From NCBI GenBank assembly GCA_031761405.1, contig JASEVX010000117.1, forward strand, positions 248,001 to 312,000: a DNA stretch of 64,000 bases, written 5' to 3'. The notes beneath the pieces are model-generated. The model had not been told where the DNA came from. It saw only the letters and a list, made by a program, of their open reading frames with translations, and searched no databases. This stretch comes from Serripes groenlandicus (lineage: Eukaryota > Mollusca > Bivalvia > Cardiida > Cardiidae). Each line of letters begins with the position of its first letter. The stretch's first letter is position 1. Shown piece after piece: positions 1-10,156 of the stretch. A program made the position numbers and the translations under genes.

Positions 1-472
1 CGGCTTTTGTGAGTCCTCCTCGAAATGGCCTGTTTCCAAACGGAAGCCGACCATAACGAACAGAACTCACATGGTGAATCCTTTGTGCACTTAGTGCACG
101 CAATGCAGGAAGAGTGCGTGTCCCACAAGGCCACTAAATGACCGCATGAGCCACGCCTCTGTTCACCATTATGTGACATAGTATAAATACAAAATCAAAT
201 TACGAAGTTCAAAAACAAAAAATAATATTTTCTATTCTTTTATTTCACTACTCGTTTTTACGGACGTAATTCAATGAAAAAATATTTTTTAAATATTCTC
301 CAAATGTCTATGTAATTATACAAAACAACAACAAAGGCGATAAACAATATTATCGCTACCGGATCGGGAAATCTCACCGTTGAAAATTAATTGAAAAATT
401 AATGCACGGTCATTCAAGACCCGACTCGTAACTGAAATAGTGGGTGGGGTAACCACCCGCGGCTCTCAGCTA
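1..472. repeat. Left copy of a ~480-bp direct repeat bounding a 5.3-kb unit
   Basis: This stretch matches 5338-5815 at roughly three quarters identity by eye. Shared landmarks in the same order are CTTTTGTGAGTCCTCCTC, a GGTGAATCC block, GAGCCACGCCTCTG, TATGTGACATAG, an AT-rich middle, GGCGATAA with ATTATCGCTA, and CTGAAATAGTGGGTGGGG. No reading frame is maintained. The left edge is cut by the window start, so it cannot be told whether the pair are old LTRs or two units of a long tandem array. Confidence 0.75.
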
Positions 473-672
473 NNNNNNNNNNNNNNNNNNNNNNNNNNNN
501 NNNNNNNNNNNNNNNNNNNNNNNNNNNNNNNNNNNNNNNNNNNNNNNNNNNNNNNNNNNNNNNNNNNNNNNNNNNNNNNNNNNNNNNNNNNNNNNNNNNN
601 NNNNNNNNNNNNNNNNNNNNNNNNNNNNNNNNNNNNNNNNNNNNNNNNNNNNNNNNNNNNNNNNNNNNNNNN
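473..672. other. Assembly gap, 200 N
   Basis: Exactly 200 N, a conventional placeholder length. In the homologous copy the bases flanking the gap are only about three nucleotides apart (CTCAGTTA, then GTT, then GTGTTC near 5806-5820), so the true missing sequence may be almost nil. Confidence 0.95.
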
Positions 673-2120
673 GTGTTCGCCAAGCAAGACGAATTTAAGT
701 CTCAGTTTATAACTTAAGCAGCGGCCGCTTCCGAAGAACGTAACAGTTTGGAGAGAAATGGATCTGAACTTTGAAGTTAAGCGCATTGGAGCATCGAACA
801 ATAATTGTTGTGTTCATCGCCAAATCTTGAATGCGAGAGGTCGGCAACAAATGTAAGCATAAATTACTGATTGACGTACCTTAAAAAACACCAATCGGTA
901 AGAACTGTCTACTTCTAATGAAGATGTAACGGTTATGTCGATAGGCAGACCAGAAGAACGTTGAACTACGATCTCTGGGCCAATACTGTGTTTCTAAAGT
1001 CATTGTCAGGAAGGAATAACGACACCGGAAGTTGACTCATTTGAATTATGGGGGCAATTCAGGGAGTAATAATTATTGCCAATCGAAGGACTACTGTCTA
1101 CTCTATTGATCATGAACATGTCCTAGTCAGTTAAGCCCTGTACTGTAATGAGTATTTAACACACTGCCCCGAACTGTAAACAATTCGGGTGTAGTATGAA
1201 GCATGTATCGGACCGTTTCCCTTAATTACTGATCCTTATCCAGGACATGGTAATCGGATTCTCTTATAGCGAATCGAGTCTGTCCGAAGGGCCAGCTCAA
1301 CGAGAAACGTCCTACAACGAGTCTCTTGAGGGGAATAGATCCGACTTGCCCGTTTTGGGAATTAATTCTAAACGCAGGTAATCGAAGTGAAGTGTTTGAA
1401 AGGAATACTTCCCCGTTTACAAAGAATCGACGGTCATTCCTCGATGAAAAAGCAACCGGTACGTGGTAACAGGTGTCTGTTTGGTCTAAGAATCGCTCAG
1501 ACAGCCGTTCCGGATTGCGTTCTTGATAAAACGGAACATTCCATTTTATTACTCGACCGTACTAGACGCAATCTGAGTCGATAAGTCTTATTCCGGTCTT
1601 CACCGGAACCAGACGAAAGACGGTTGTAGAAACCACCGAATGGAAGGTTGATACCCACTCCATGGCATTCCTGTTAGTTTAATAGAGAGGAGCGCTTCCC
1701 TATAGCCGCGGATTAGGGACAGTGCTCTACTTGGTTGTATGCCAACTTTGCTCCCGTACGGGGCTTTGATAAGGCAGGGCCAGCGGAAGCAGAAAGCTAG
1801 GCTCGAACTTAGCCTGTCCCTTGTGTCTTCACAGGTTGGGCTTCTAGGAATGCCTTTGCAGAAGTCACTGTACGTTCTGTCCCTGTGAACAATGTTGCCG
1901 CATACGCCGAAATGCGCCTATGGACGCAGTGAATGCAGTAACTTCCCACTAATGATAGTTTATTTAGAGTCCAGCTCTAAATTGTAAATCATCCGATGGA
2001 GCACTGAACCCGATATGTCTCTTATTCGTCAGACAAGACGGGGTCGTGGGTTTTACCCGACGACGTGCGGATTGACTAAAGCCGGTTCTGGACCGGAATG
2101 TCAGTGTCCGATTCGACATG

Positions 2121-2309
2121 GAGGAATCCTATGATCGATTGATTGTGGTTTAACGCCGTTTTAACAATTTCTCAGTTATATCACGGCGGCCAGTTCACCT
2201 ACTCATGTATTTCCTGGTTTTCTCACACCAGTACTCCACACAACAATCTTCCCAAGCAACTGGCTACTTTTCCACAAAACTTAGCCCATTGGTGGGAGGA
2301 ATCCTATGA
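2121..2309 (-). mobile_element. 5'-truncated tRNA-type SINE with a 14-bp target-site duplication
   Basis: A minus-strand SINE body at 2135-2295 (core read forward as TTTAACGCCG, CAGTTATATCACGGCGGCCA, CTGGTTTTCTCACACCAGTA) is flanked by perfect 14-bp copies of GAGGAATCCTATGA at 2121-2134 and 2296-2309. The AATC-type tail is at the left (CAATCAATCGA on the minus strand). The tRNA-like head is missing. It was inserted by target-primed reverse transcription into the 5.3-kb unit and so is younger than that unit. The 83-codon open stretch here is repeat-derived. Confidence 0.8.
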
Positions 2310-3170
2310 AGGAGTCATGATCGAGGAATTTATCCCTTTTCCGAAGAAGAATGAGATCGCATGGAATCAACCTTCGGTCCGAGCTCACGTATGAGAGAGT
2401 TCACAGAGTGACTATCCTCTGGGAACGGTTGATCCCGGTAGGCCAGCATAGGGGATTGATTTATGAAATCAACTGAATCTCTCCCATGTAATACCGTCGG
2501 ACATCGACTCGTCCCAACAATTGGTACGATGGGTATTACTTGGGAGGAGTGTAGTCCCTAGAGACGCACTCTCTCCTCCCTGGGGACCGACATAACTATT
2601 TGACCGGTACTCCCCATACCCGATGGCCGACTGTTTAATCGGCTATGTCTCAGCATACTGCCCGATTGACTGCCGAAAGGTTATGTCCTAAGACATTACC
2701 CGTTTGACCGGTGCCTTACTGGCTATGTCTAAAGACATTGCCCGATCTCCAAATGACTGTGTCCGAGGACATTTGTCAATTGGAATACTGTTGAATTCCG
2801 AAGAATTCATAGTTGAATTTTTTGTTTTCACGGTGACCGTTTGCCCGGTAACCGTTTATGCCCAGTTAAGAGTTTGACTGCCCTGTGAACGTTTACGCGA
2901 CAACCGTTTATGCCCAGTGATTAATTGAGTACTCGGTAGGCATTTGACTCATTCTCTAGTACTATCGACTCATTACATTCATATGAGTGTAAGGAACGAC
3001 AACTCTGCGAAGGAGATTTTCACTTGGCTGTGTTCGAAAACACCCGGTTGTCCAATGCTTATGTCATAATATTGACAAAACGGTTGGAGTCAACTTGACT
3101 TAACGACTGCTCGTTACCCAGCTCTGGGAACGTTCAGTAATGGTAGCTCCCTCTGACCATTACTGACCGG

Positions 3171-3281
3171 TTGACTAATGATAGGCTGATGTGAGGCTGC
3201 TCTATCACTAGTCTCCAAAAACTTCAGACATTATAACTTGGCACTCTGTAGAAGTCCGAAGACCGCTGTACTGCAGAGTGT
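3171..3281 (+). repeat. Internal repeat module, copy 1
   Basis: Runs from TTGACTAATGATAGGC to TACTGCAGAGTG. It recurs at 4666-4782 with scattered substitutions. The neighbouring phrase GGTTTTGCTCG follows this copy but precedes the other, which suggests a permuted tandem arrangement. Confidence 0.65.
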
Positions 3282-3429
3282 AGGTTTTGCTCGAAATCAT
3301 TATAGGTTTAAACGACGTTTAAGCGTCAACCTTCGGGCATAACGTATTAGGCACCACCCTAAGTACTTCCTTAATGTTCTGCTGTAGAGGTCAACGCTCT
3401 ACAGCCGGCTCGTAATCTGAAGGGGACTG

Positions 3430-3466
3430 CCCCCCCCCCCCCCCCCCCCCCGCCCCCGCCCGTCAG
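3430..3466. repeat. Poly-C tract
   Basis: A run of more than 20 C followed by CGCCCCCGCCCG. Length is likely unstable and error-prone in the assembly. Confidence 0.9.
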
Positions 3467-3602
3467 ACGAGGAGGTGGGAGAGTGTCGAGCCCTACGATG
3501 CTTGACTCTAATCCGTCTTTCAACTGAAAGACACAACAGTCTTATAAAAGTAAGAGAAAGGATTGAAAATAATATTCAATCTTGGTGTACTTTATTGTTG
3601 TG

Positions 3603-3830
3603 TTAACCCTTTCCCACATACATCTAATTTGCAGCAGACGACTTTAAACATATTTTGTCAAAAAATGGAAAATCTCTATAATTGAATGGATAACCAATGA
3701 CTTGAAGTGGAAAACATAGTGGCAAAAGGAGAAATTGCACGTTTTGTGCAATTTCTTCTTTTGTCACTGTTTTCAAAAAGCTGTCTGCTGCAGAGGCGTC
3801 AGAAAGCGTCTATATGAGGGAAAGGGTTAA
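3603..3830 (-). mobile_element. piggyBac-like MITE, 228 bp, near full length
   Basis: TTAA at both ends. The left arm is an old-type CCCTTTCCCACATAC and the right arm a young-type TATGAGGGAAAGGG. The hairpin tip reads GCACGTTTTGTGC. It sits inside the 5.3-kb unit, which resumes directly after the right TTAA. Strand is given relative to the copy at 7274-7503, where the family is described. Confidence 0.85.
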
Positions 3831-4118
3831 GGTGTCGATCGTGTGATATGAACCTCCTCTCTCCGCAGTAGAGAGAGGTCGCACTGGATCGATCGTCGGC
3901 GCCGAACTAACCGTATGGGACGGTCTCGACCTCCCTTTCACGGAAAACCTGAGTTATTCCGATCGGGGGTTTGCCTTCTAAGGACTGCCTCTTCGAAAGG
4001 TGTCCTTCCGGGAACAGTGAATTCCCATCAGGTGGGTATTGCTGATCCCGGTAGGCTTGGTTAACCCGCCTATCACCGATCCGTTACATCTTTTGAAACG
4101 GAGCTTTGTATCGGGGAA

Positions 4119-4404
4119 GGAGTGTAATCTCTAGAGAAGTACCATGTTCCACTTGGAGACACGGAAACATTTCTCTGTCCTGTACTACCTATAACTGGAT
4201 ATCTGGGCCTTGTGCGTAATGACCAGTGTTTTGAATATCCGTACTCTTCTATTCTCATTCTTTTGAGGAGTGTAATCCCTACAGAAGAACACTATTCCCC
4301 TTGGAGAAAGGAAAGATTTATCTGTCCTGTACTCCTTATAACCGATGTTAGACGGTTGGATATCTGAGCCTGGTGCGTAATGACCAGTGTTTTGAATATC
4401 CGTA
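4119..4404 (+). repeat. Two tandem modules of ~148-bp spacing
   Basis: 4119-4243 and 4267-4404 share GGAGTGTAAT, TCTGTCCTGTACT, GGATATCTG, and GTGCGTAATGACCAGTGTTT in order. A further diverged start (GGAGGAGTGTAGTCCCTAGAGA) lies at about 2541-2562. Confidence 0.65.
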
Positions 4405-4665
4405 TAGACCGGTTGTGCGAAGAACGAGTGGTACTAGCTTAACGACTGCTCGTTACCTTGACTGCCCACTGCCCGGTCGCGTCATGTTAAACTGACTGAT
4501 AATTTGCCCGGTCGCGTCATGGCTTAATGACTGACCGGTCGCGTCATCGCTAAATGACTGCCGGATTTGCCCGGTGACTGGTCGCGCCTAGGCGAAATGA
4601 CTGACTGGTTGCCCGGTACCCGGTTACCCGGAGTCATATAGGTTTTGCTCGCAAGCATTACCCGG

Positions 4666-4782
4666 TTGACTAATGATAGGCAGTTGTGAAGCTGCTCTAT
4701 CACCGGTCTCCAAAGAATTCTGTCCGCAGACATTATAATTTGGCACTCTGTAAGCGTCCGAAGACTGCTTACTGCAGAGTGT
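4666..4782 (+). repeat. Internal repeat module, copy 2
   Basis: Second copy of the 3171-3281 module (TTGACTAATGATAGGC to TACTGCAGAGTG). Confidence 0.65.
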
Positions 4783-5083
4783 GGTGTTAGAGGTGGCCAA
4801 TCAGTGAGGTTTCCCTTTGATTGACCCATGGCGTCTCCCGAAGGGTCAGCCCCAACACCTGGCGTCAGATAATGTCGTTCAGCAGACGGTTGCTCACTCT
4901 TGAGGCCAACCATCACTGTGTCCGTACGGTTTCTGGCCCGAAGGCCTTTGTTTCCCGACGGAATAACAGACATCAGCCGCTGCCATCCGCTCCTCCATGT
5001 CCCGCGAAGGACCAGCCGAAGCTGAGGGGGAGCGGTCAGAGCTCCAGATAAGGGGCGTATGCATGTCTAAAATCCTCATTTGA

Positions 5084-5145
5084 CCCTCTTACCCTATGCT
5101 GTGGGTATTGAGAACCCACAGCATAGGGTTTGTTTCCTAAGAGGG
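5084..5145. other. Two-tier perfect stem-loop
   Basis: Inner arms ACCCTATGCTGTGGGT (5091-5106) and ACCCACAGCATAGGGT (5114-5129) are perfect complements, 16 bp, with a 7-nt loop ATTGAGA. Outer arms CCCTCTT (5084-5090) and AAGAGGG (5139-5145) also pair. It lies about 190 bp before the right direct repeat. A half-decayed relative is at 19330-19350. Confidence 0.8.
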
Positions 5146-5337
5146 AATTTGTGGGGAAAATAGCTGATTACACCTCCTAATCTGGACCTCTGAGCGGTTG
5201 TGCGGAGTGAAGAAGGAACAGCTCTGACCTTCTGCTCACTCAACACAGCCGCGGAGTCTGATTGTTGGGAGAACCCCTCAAACTCCGCTTCACTCGTAGA
5301 GCTAAGAGAAACCTTTTTAGGGGTCTTCTTACTCTTC

Positions 5338-5815
5338 CAGCTTTTGTGAGTCCTCCTCAACCCAGACTGTTTCCAAATGGAAGCAGGCCAGGAAGAGAAG
5401 TACTCACAGGGTGAATCCTGTGTGTACTTAGTGAACGCAAAACAGGACAGACGCGTGTCTCATACAGCCGTTATGAGCCACGCCTCTGATCACCACTATG
5501 TGACATAGAATATATATGAAACAAAACAATTTATACGATTCAACAAAAAATATAATTTTTTTTCTATTTTTTATTTTCTACTATACCCGTTGATCACGGA
5601 ACGTATTTCAATGAAAAAGATTTTACAAATATTTTCCAAAATTGTTCATGTTTAATTAATATACATAATGTAATACAAGGCGATAATAATATATTATCGC
5701 TAATAGGGTCGGTGTAACTATAACTTCGTTGAAAGAATGAATGGCCATTACCGCACCCGATACGTAACTGAAATAGTGGGTGGGGTAACCCACCCGTGAC
5801 TTCTCAGTTAGTTGT
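5338..5815. repeat. Right copy of the ~480-bp direct repeat
   Basis: Homologous to 1-472. The end of homology is near CTCAGTTAGTTGTGTTCAC, after which the sequence becomes AT-rich and unrelated, apart from the few bases that also follow the gap in the left copy. Confidence 0.75.
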
Positions 5816-6224
5816 GTTCACAAAAAACAACTTAATTACAATTAGTAATTTACACAATTATGTTGTTAGGTTGTTAATGTAGTTGAATAACTGAATGAAA
5901 ATAACTTGTTTAAGGCGAATGCCTTAAACAGACCAAGAAATAAAATATAAAAATGAAATAAATTCTTAGCTGTCAGTTGGTGTGTCCAGAAATTAAAAGT
6001 GGGGGTCACATGGCCCGTGCGCCGGTATTACCGGCGGCCGTGTGTATCACACACGCGTGAGGGCTATGCATGGCTGCGCGAGCTTCTTTTCTGGATGAAT
6101 TAACGGTGTTGAGATTATATATCAGGTATTAAATGACTGGTAATGTATTTTTGACATAAAAACATGAACTCATGGAAACACCTCAGACATAATGATCTTT
6201 TGGATTTTTGGATCACCTGCACTT
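5816..6224. other. Unassigned spacer
   Basis: No gene seen. It contains a palindromic GC-rich patch (CCGGTATTACCGG followed by CGGCCG and GTGTATCACACACG, about 6020-6057) inside AT-rich sequence. No open frame or known repeat ends are recognised. Confidence 0.5.
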
Positions 6225-6425
6225 TAAATGCTCTTGGCGAGATTTTGTTATCACCCTTGTGGACACTATAGAGGCCTTAATTTCCCACCTATCTTTGTGA
6301 AACTTATCATAGAAGAATTGTCTTGGTGATATTTAGACACAAACCAAATATGGGTCATATCAGGTCAAAAATGGGGCACAAGGCCAAATTTAAGAAAATT
6401 CTTGTGGACTAATCAAATTACTTCT
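6225..6425 (+). repeat. Fragment of the HINE-like 145-bp tandem unit
   Basis: TGTCTTGGTGATATTTAGAC, then GGGTCATATCAGGTCAAAAA and GGCCAAATTTAAG match the 145-bp unit described at 38331-39536. Both ends of the element are missing. Confidence 0.6.
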
Positions 6426-6443
6426 TAAATAAGGAAACTTTTG

Positions 6444-6654
6444 TTAACCCTTTCCCACATACAGACACTTTCTGACGCCACTGCAGCAGACAGCTTTTGA
6501 AGACATTGTGGCTTAAGAACAAATTGCTCATGATGAGCAATTTATACTTTTGCCACAATGTTTTCAACTCTCTTCAATACTTACTCTTTCATTAGATATT
6601 TTCTATATTTCTAAGTCGACTGCAGCAGATTTGTTGTATGTGGGAAAGTGTAAA
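6444..6654 (+). mobile_element. piggyBac-like MITE, old subfamily
   Basis: Starts TTAACCCTTTCCCACATACAG and ends TATGTGGGAAAGTGTAA. The central hairpin tip is GCTCATGATGAGC. Confidence 0.8.
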
Positions 6655-6740
6655 GCAGTAAGTATCTATTTTAGATTATTAGCAAGGTGATCGACACTGG
6701 CAGGTCTTGAGTTTTAACCCTTTCCCTCATATAGACGCTT

Positions 6741-8267
6741 ACCCAGGCGAAAAACCATGGTATTCTTCAATGAAAAACCATGGTATTCCATGATATACCA
6801 TCACTGTACAACCATGGTCTACCATTGAAAACCATGGTATGTTAAATGGCACCATAGTTTATAAACATGGTTGACCATGGTCATCAATATCCATGGTTAA
6901 CCATTGAATACCATGGTTGACAATCGTCACTGATACCCATGAGATACCATGTTTTTTCATTGCCTGTAAGGACATGACTGAATACAATGGTAGAACATGG
7001 TTGACCATGAAAGACCATGGTTTACCATGAATGACCATGGTTGTCTGTGGTGAATACACACCAAATATCAACTTGATACGTAGCTGCCAAATAAAAATCT
7101 AAAAATATCAGTTAGTCATACATTATAAATTGTTCACTTTTACAAATTTAACTGAAAATGCCAGGGCCTGGAACTGCCTTAAAAGGCCTAAAAGTGTTCC
7201 AGAAAATAATCATGTTACAAGAGTTATCACCAAAGAGGACGAATTTCACTTTAAATCACTGAATAAACATTCATTAACCCTTTCCCTCATATAGACGCTT
7301 TCTGACGCCTCTGCAGCAGACGGCTTTTTGAAAACATAGTGACAAAAGAAGAAATTGCACAAAACGTGCAATTTCTCCTTCTGCCACAATGTTTTCCACT
7401 TTTTGTCATAGGTTATCCATTCAACTATGGAGATTTTCTATGTTTTGACAAAATATGTTCAAAGTCGTCTGCTGCAGAATTGTGGTATGAGGGAAAGGGT
7501 TAACATAAGTTTTACCTGTCAAGTGTTTCCAAGCCAAGTTGAATACATTGCCATTTATGAGTAAATTCTGTGCTTGTAAATCTTCATTATATGTTTTTTC
7601 TATCTGCTTTTATCATTAGAATGAGAAGAATAGTTATTTACAAATATCTATGTACATACAATTTGATGACAATCCATTATAACCCGAGTGTTTTGTGAAA
7701 ACATTGCATGAACATGTCACATTGTCACATTGTCATCCATTTTGAAAAATTAAAATATTAACTTCCTGTTGTTGTTGCAATTATTAAATTGGTTCTATAA
7801 GTGTTCTATAAGTGTCCTTAATAAATGTTGTAGTGATATAGTTTTTAAATATTTTTATTTTAGTCTAAATAAAGCCATTAATATTTAAAAAAAATTGTTA
7901 CAAAGTTCTTACAGCGTAACAGCAGATACAGAACACATTCTGACATAACTGGTAAATCAAACAGCAGAATAATTTCTACCATGGTAGACCATGGTTGACT
8001 ATGATCAACTTGAGGACATTGCTAGAATTTATTAACATCGTTGACCATGGTTAACCTTGATCATGACTATTTTATGACCATGGTTGACCATGGTTAAACT
8101 TGATCATGACCATGGTTAATATTTGTGTCAATGGTTGACCATGGTCAACCATGGTAATTGACTCGTAAAACCATGGGAATACTTGGCTGTTTATGGTAGT
8201 TGATGGTCAACAGTAAAATACCATGGTATCCATGGTCATGCAACCATGGTGTTCATTTCGCCTGGGT
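6741..8267. mobile_element. CCATGGT-rich terminal-inverted-repeat element
   Basis: The ends ACCCAGGCGAAA and TTTCGCCTGGGT are perfect 12-bp inverted repeats. About 300 bp at each end is packed with the palindrome ACCATGGT and variants (CCATGGTTGACCATGG, CCATGGTTAACC), while the middle (about 7060-7970) lacks them. Subterminal palindromes like these could be transposase-binding sites. No transposase frame is present, so it is non-autonomous. A 230-bp MITE sits inside. No clear target duplication beyond a T is visible. Superfamily unknown. Confidence 0.7.
7274..7503 (+). mobile_element. piggyBac-like MITE, young 230-bp subfamily (reference copy)
   Basis: Family description: TTAA at both ends as target duplication, then inverted ends CCCTTTCCCTCATA / TATGAGGGAAAGGG. 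Subterminal inverted CTGCAGCAGACG / CGTCTGCTGCAG follow. A central hairpin has about 31-bp arms, from GAAAACATAGTGACAAAAG to its complement ending CACAATGTTTTC, and a tip GCACAAAACGTGC. TTAA plus CCC ends are the hallmark of the piggyBac superfamily. There is no coding capacity, so it depends on a transposase elsewhere. This copy lies inside the CCATGGT element, which itself lies inside another MITE. Confidence 0.9.
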
Positions 8268-8472
8268 TCTGATGCCTCTGCAACAGACAGCTTTTTGAAA
8301 ACATAGTGACAAAAGAAGAAATTGCTCAAAAACTAGCAATTTCTCCTTTTGTCTCAATGTTTTCCACTTTTAGTCATAGGTCATCCATTCAATTATAGAG
8401 ATTTACTATTTTTTTGACCAAATATGTTCAAAGTCGTCTGCTGCAGAATTGTCGTATGAGGGAAAGCATTAA

Positions 8473-9100
8473 GTTTTCTTGGAGCACTGCTCATATAATT
8501 ATGCATAAAGGTCAGGATTAGGTCAATATTGTGGCACTATATACAAAATGATAAGATGGGCTTTTAAAATATACATATATGTAAATAGAACCAAGTTTAA
8601 TTACCTTTCTAGTTTAGCCTCCAATAGTATGTGCCAATAGTCTGATATGATCTGTAACTTATCATAGAAAATAGATTGAATGTTTGACCCAAAGCCAAAC
8701 ACAGAAAACTCTTTAAATGATAATTGAGTAAGTAGAGAAGATTGTTTTATTGTGGACTGGTGTCCCTGTCCTCAAAAATCATATTAAAAGCATCAGTTCT
8801 GTTAAATTTTTAAAAACAACAATTTCTTCAATTAATTTCAAATATTGGTATCCAATTAAAAATACCAGAGTTTGCTGGTGAGTCAAAACTATTTTGATCA
8901 TGAGGGAAAAGCATTAAGATACAGGAACATTTTGTTATGTTTCTGTGTAGTCTCAGTAGCAGTGTTGAAATTGGTTCAGAAGAAATTGGCATATTATACA
9001 AACCACCTGTGTTTTTCTCATGTAGATAATTGATACATATTTCATCAAACCAGATTGGAAGCTAATTGTAGAATTTAACTTCTAGACTTGAATCAGTCCC
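8473..9100. other. Unassigned AT-rich spacer
   Basis: No splice-bounded open frame, tandem repeat or recognised element end seen. Confidence 0.5.
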
Positions 9101-9330
9101 TTAACCCTTTCCCTCATACGACAATTCTGCAGCAGACGACTTTGAACGTATTTTGTCAAAACATAGAAATTCTCCATAATTGAATGGATAACCTATGACG
9201 AAAAGTGGAAAGCATTGTGGCAAAAGGAGAAATTGCACGTTTTGTGCAATTTCTTCTTTTGTCACTATGTTTTCAAAAAGCTGTCCGCTGCAGAGGCGTC
9301 GGAAAGCGTCTTTGTGAGGGAAATGGTTAA
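9101..9330 (-). mobile_element. piggyBac-like MITE, 230 bp
   Basis: Exact 230-bp copy in reverse orientation (ACGACAATTCTGCAGCAG first). Tip GCACGTTTTGTGC. The right TTAA is shared with the following MITE. Confidence 0.9.
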
Positions 9331-9617
9331 CACTTTTCCCTCATACACAGACGCTTTATTTGACAAAATATGTCCAAAGTCGTCTACAGCAGAACTGGCG
9401 TGGCGTACTGGTGCGAGACAGCAAGAGATGACATTTGACATCATTACGGCAAAAGGAGGTACTGCTCATAATGAACAATTTCTCTTTTTTTGCCAAAATG
9501 TTTTCAACTCTATTCTGAAATTATATTTTCATCTGTAGTGCATGGTTTTCTTATATATTTTCCTCAGTTGTTTTTAAAGTTGTCTGCTGTAAGTTTGTTG
9601 TATGTGGGAAAGGGTTA
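9327..9617 (+). mobile_element. Rearranged piggyBac-like MITE
   Basis: Ends TTAACACTTTTCCCTCATA and TATGTGGGAAAGGGTTA. It is a hybrid of young-type left arm and old-type right arm, with an extra segment around 9400-9450 before the hairpin (GCTCATAATGAAC). Confidence 0.65.
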
Positions 9618-9639
9618 TATCTTTTTCACTAAGAGATTC

Positions 9640-10155
9640 ATTTTGATGCTTCTGCCCCGGCTGTAGCTTTTCCGGGGAGACTTACCAAATTCCATGGAAA
9701 ATCCCCGGAGTATTCGGACAACTTTCCAGGCTTAATCTGACACTTTCCATGGAAATTCCAGGACATTTATGTGGAAAACCCGGAAATTCCATGGACAACC
9801 CTGAAAAATTTCATGGAAACCCCGGAAAAGTTCCATGGACACCCCGGAACGGTTCTATGGACATGCTGGAATGGTTCCGGGACCCCGGAGTATTCAGACA
9901 CATTTCCAGCATTTTCGCATTTTAACATTAAATTCCTTGTTTTTTTCCATGGTTTTTCCATGGTTTCCGTGTATTTTCCTTGTATTTTTGTATTTTCTGT
10001 TATGAGTCCCCGGAAAAGCTACAGCCGGGCCAGCAGACAACTCTTATCAATAATTTTACTTTTATTTATCAAGAGTTTGATTTACATATTTTTTCCTACA
10101 TTGTTTTCAATGTTGTCTGCTGCAGATATTTTTGTATGTGATAAAAGTTTAAGAT
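9640..10155 (+). mobile_element. Old MITE interrupted by the 9656-10029 element
   Basis: GATGCTTCTGC before the insertion joins to AGCAGACAACTC after it, restoring the usual MITE left arm. The right arm ends GTTGTCTGCTGCAGATATTTTTGTATG. Confidence 0.6.
9656..10029. mobile_element. 374-bp TIR element with subterminal CCATGGA repeats
   Basis: Perfect 23-bp inverted ends (CCCGGCTGTAGCTTTTCCGG plus GGA at left, the complement at right). The interior holds repeated TTCCATGGAAA, CCCCGGA and CCATGG phrases. It is non-coding: the open frames that cross it in both directions are by-products of the repeats. Inserted inside a MITE. It has the same layout as 6741-8267 (clean TIR plus subterminal CCATGG) but an unrelated end sequence. 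Confidence 0.8.
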
Positions 10156-10156
10156 T

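Larger units (their letters stand above)
673..5337. repeat. Interior of a 5.3-kb non-coding repeat unit of unknown class
   Basis: This interior is less AT-rich than the rest of the window. It is built of degenerate internal repeats, including many CCGGT/TGCCCGGT and GACATT phrases, and no long reading frame survives. Its sub-repeats, hairpin, poly-C run and later insertions are listed separately. A related fragment recurs at about 19325-19460 (CATTTGACCCTCTAACCCTATG, then GTGGGGAAAA), so it is a dispersed family. I do not recognise it. Options are a decayed LTR element, a long satellite unit, or a large non-autonomous DNA element. Confidence 0.5.
6715..8472 (+). mobile_element. piggyBac-like MITE split by a 1,527-bp insertion
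   Basis: The left 26 bp (6715-6740, to TATAGACGCTT) and the remainder (8268-8472, from TCTGATGCCTC) rebuild one MITE when the 6741-8267 insertion is ignored. The right end is decayed to GAAAGCATTAA. Confidence 0.85.

Noticed and set aside
2143..2394. 83-codon open frame as a gene
   Set aside because: It is a read-through of the minus-strand SINE core plus its target duplication.
1..5815. Intact LTR retrotransposon
   Set aside because: No gag-pol frame, no TG/CA termini, primer-binding site or polypurine tract could be located, so only a direct-repeat unit is claimed.
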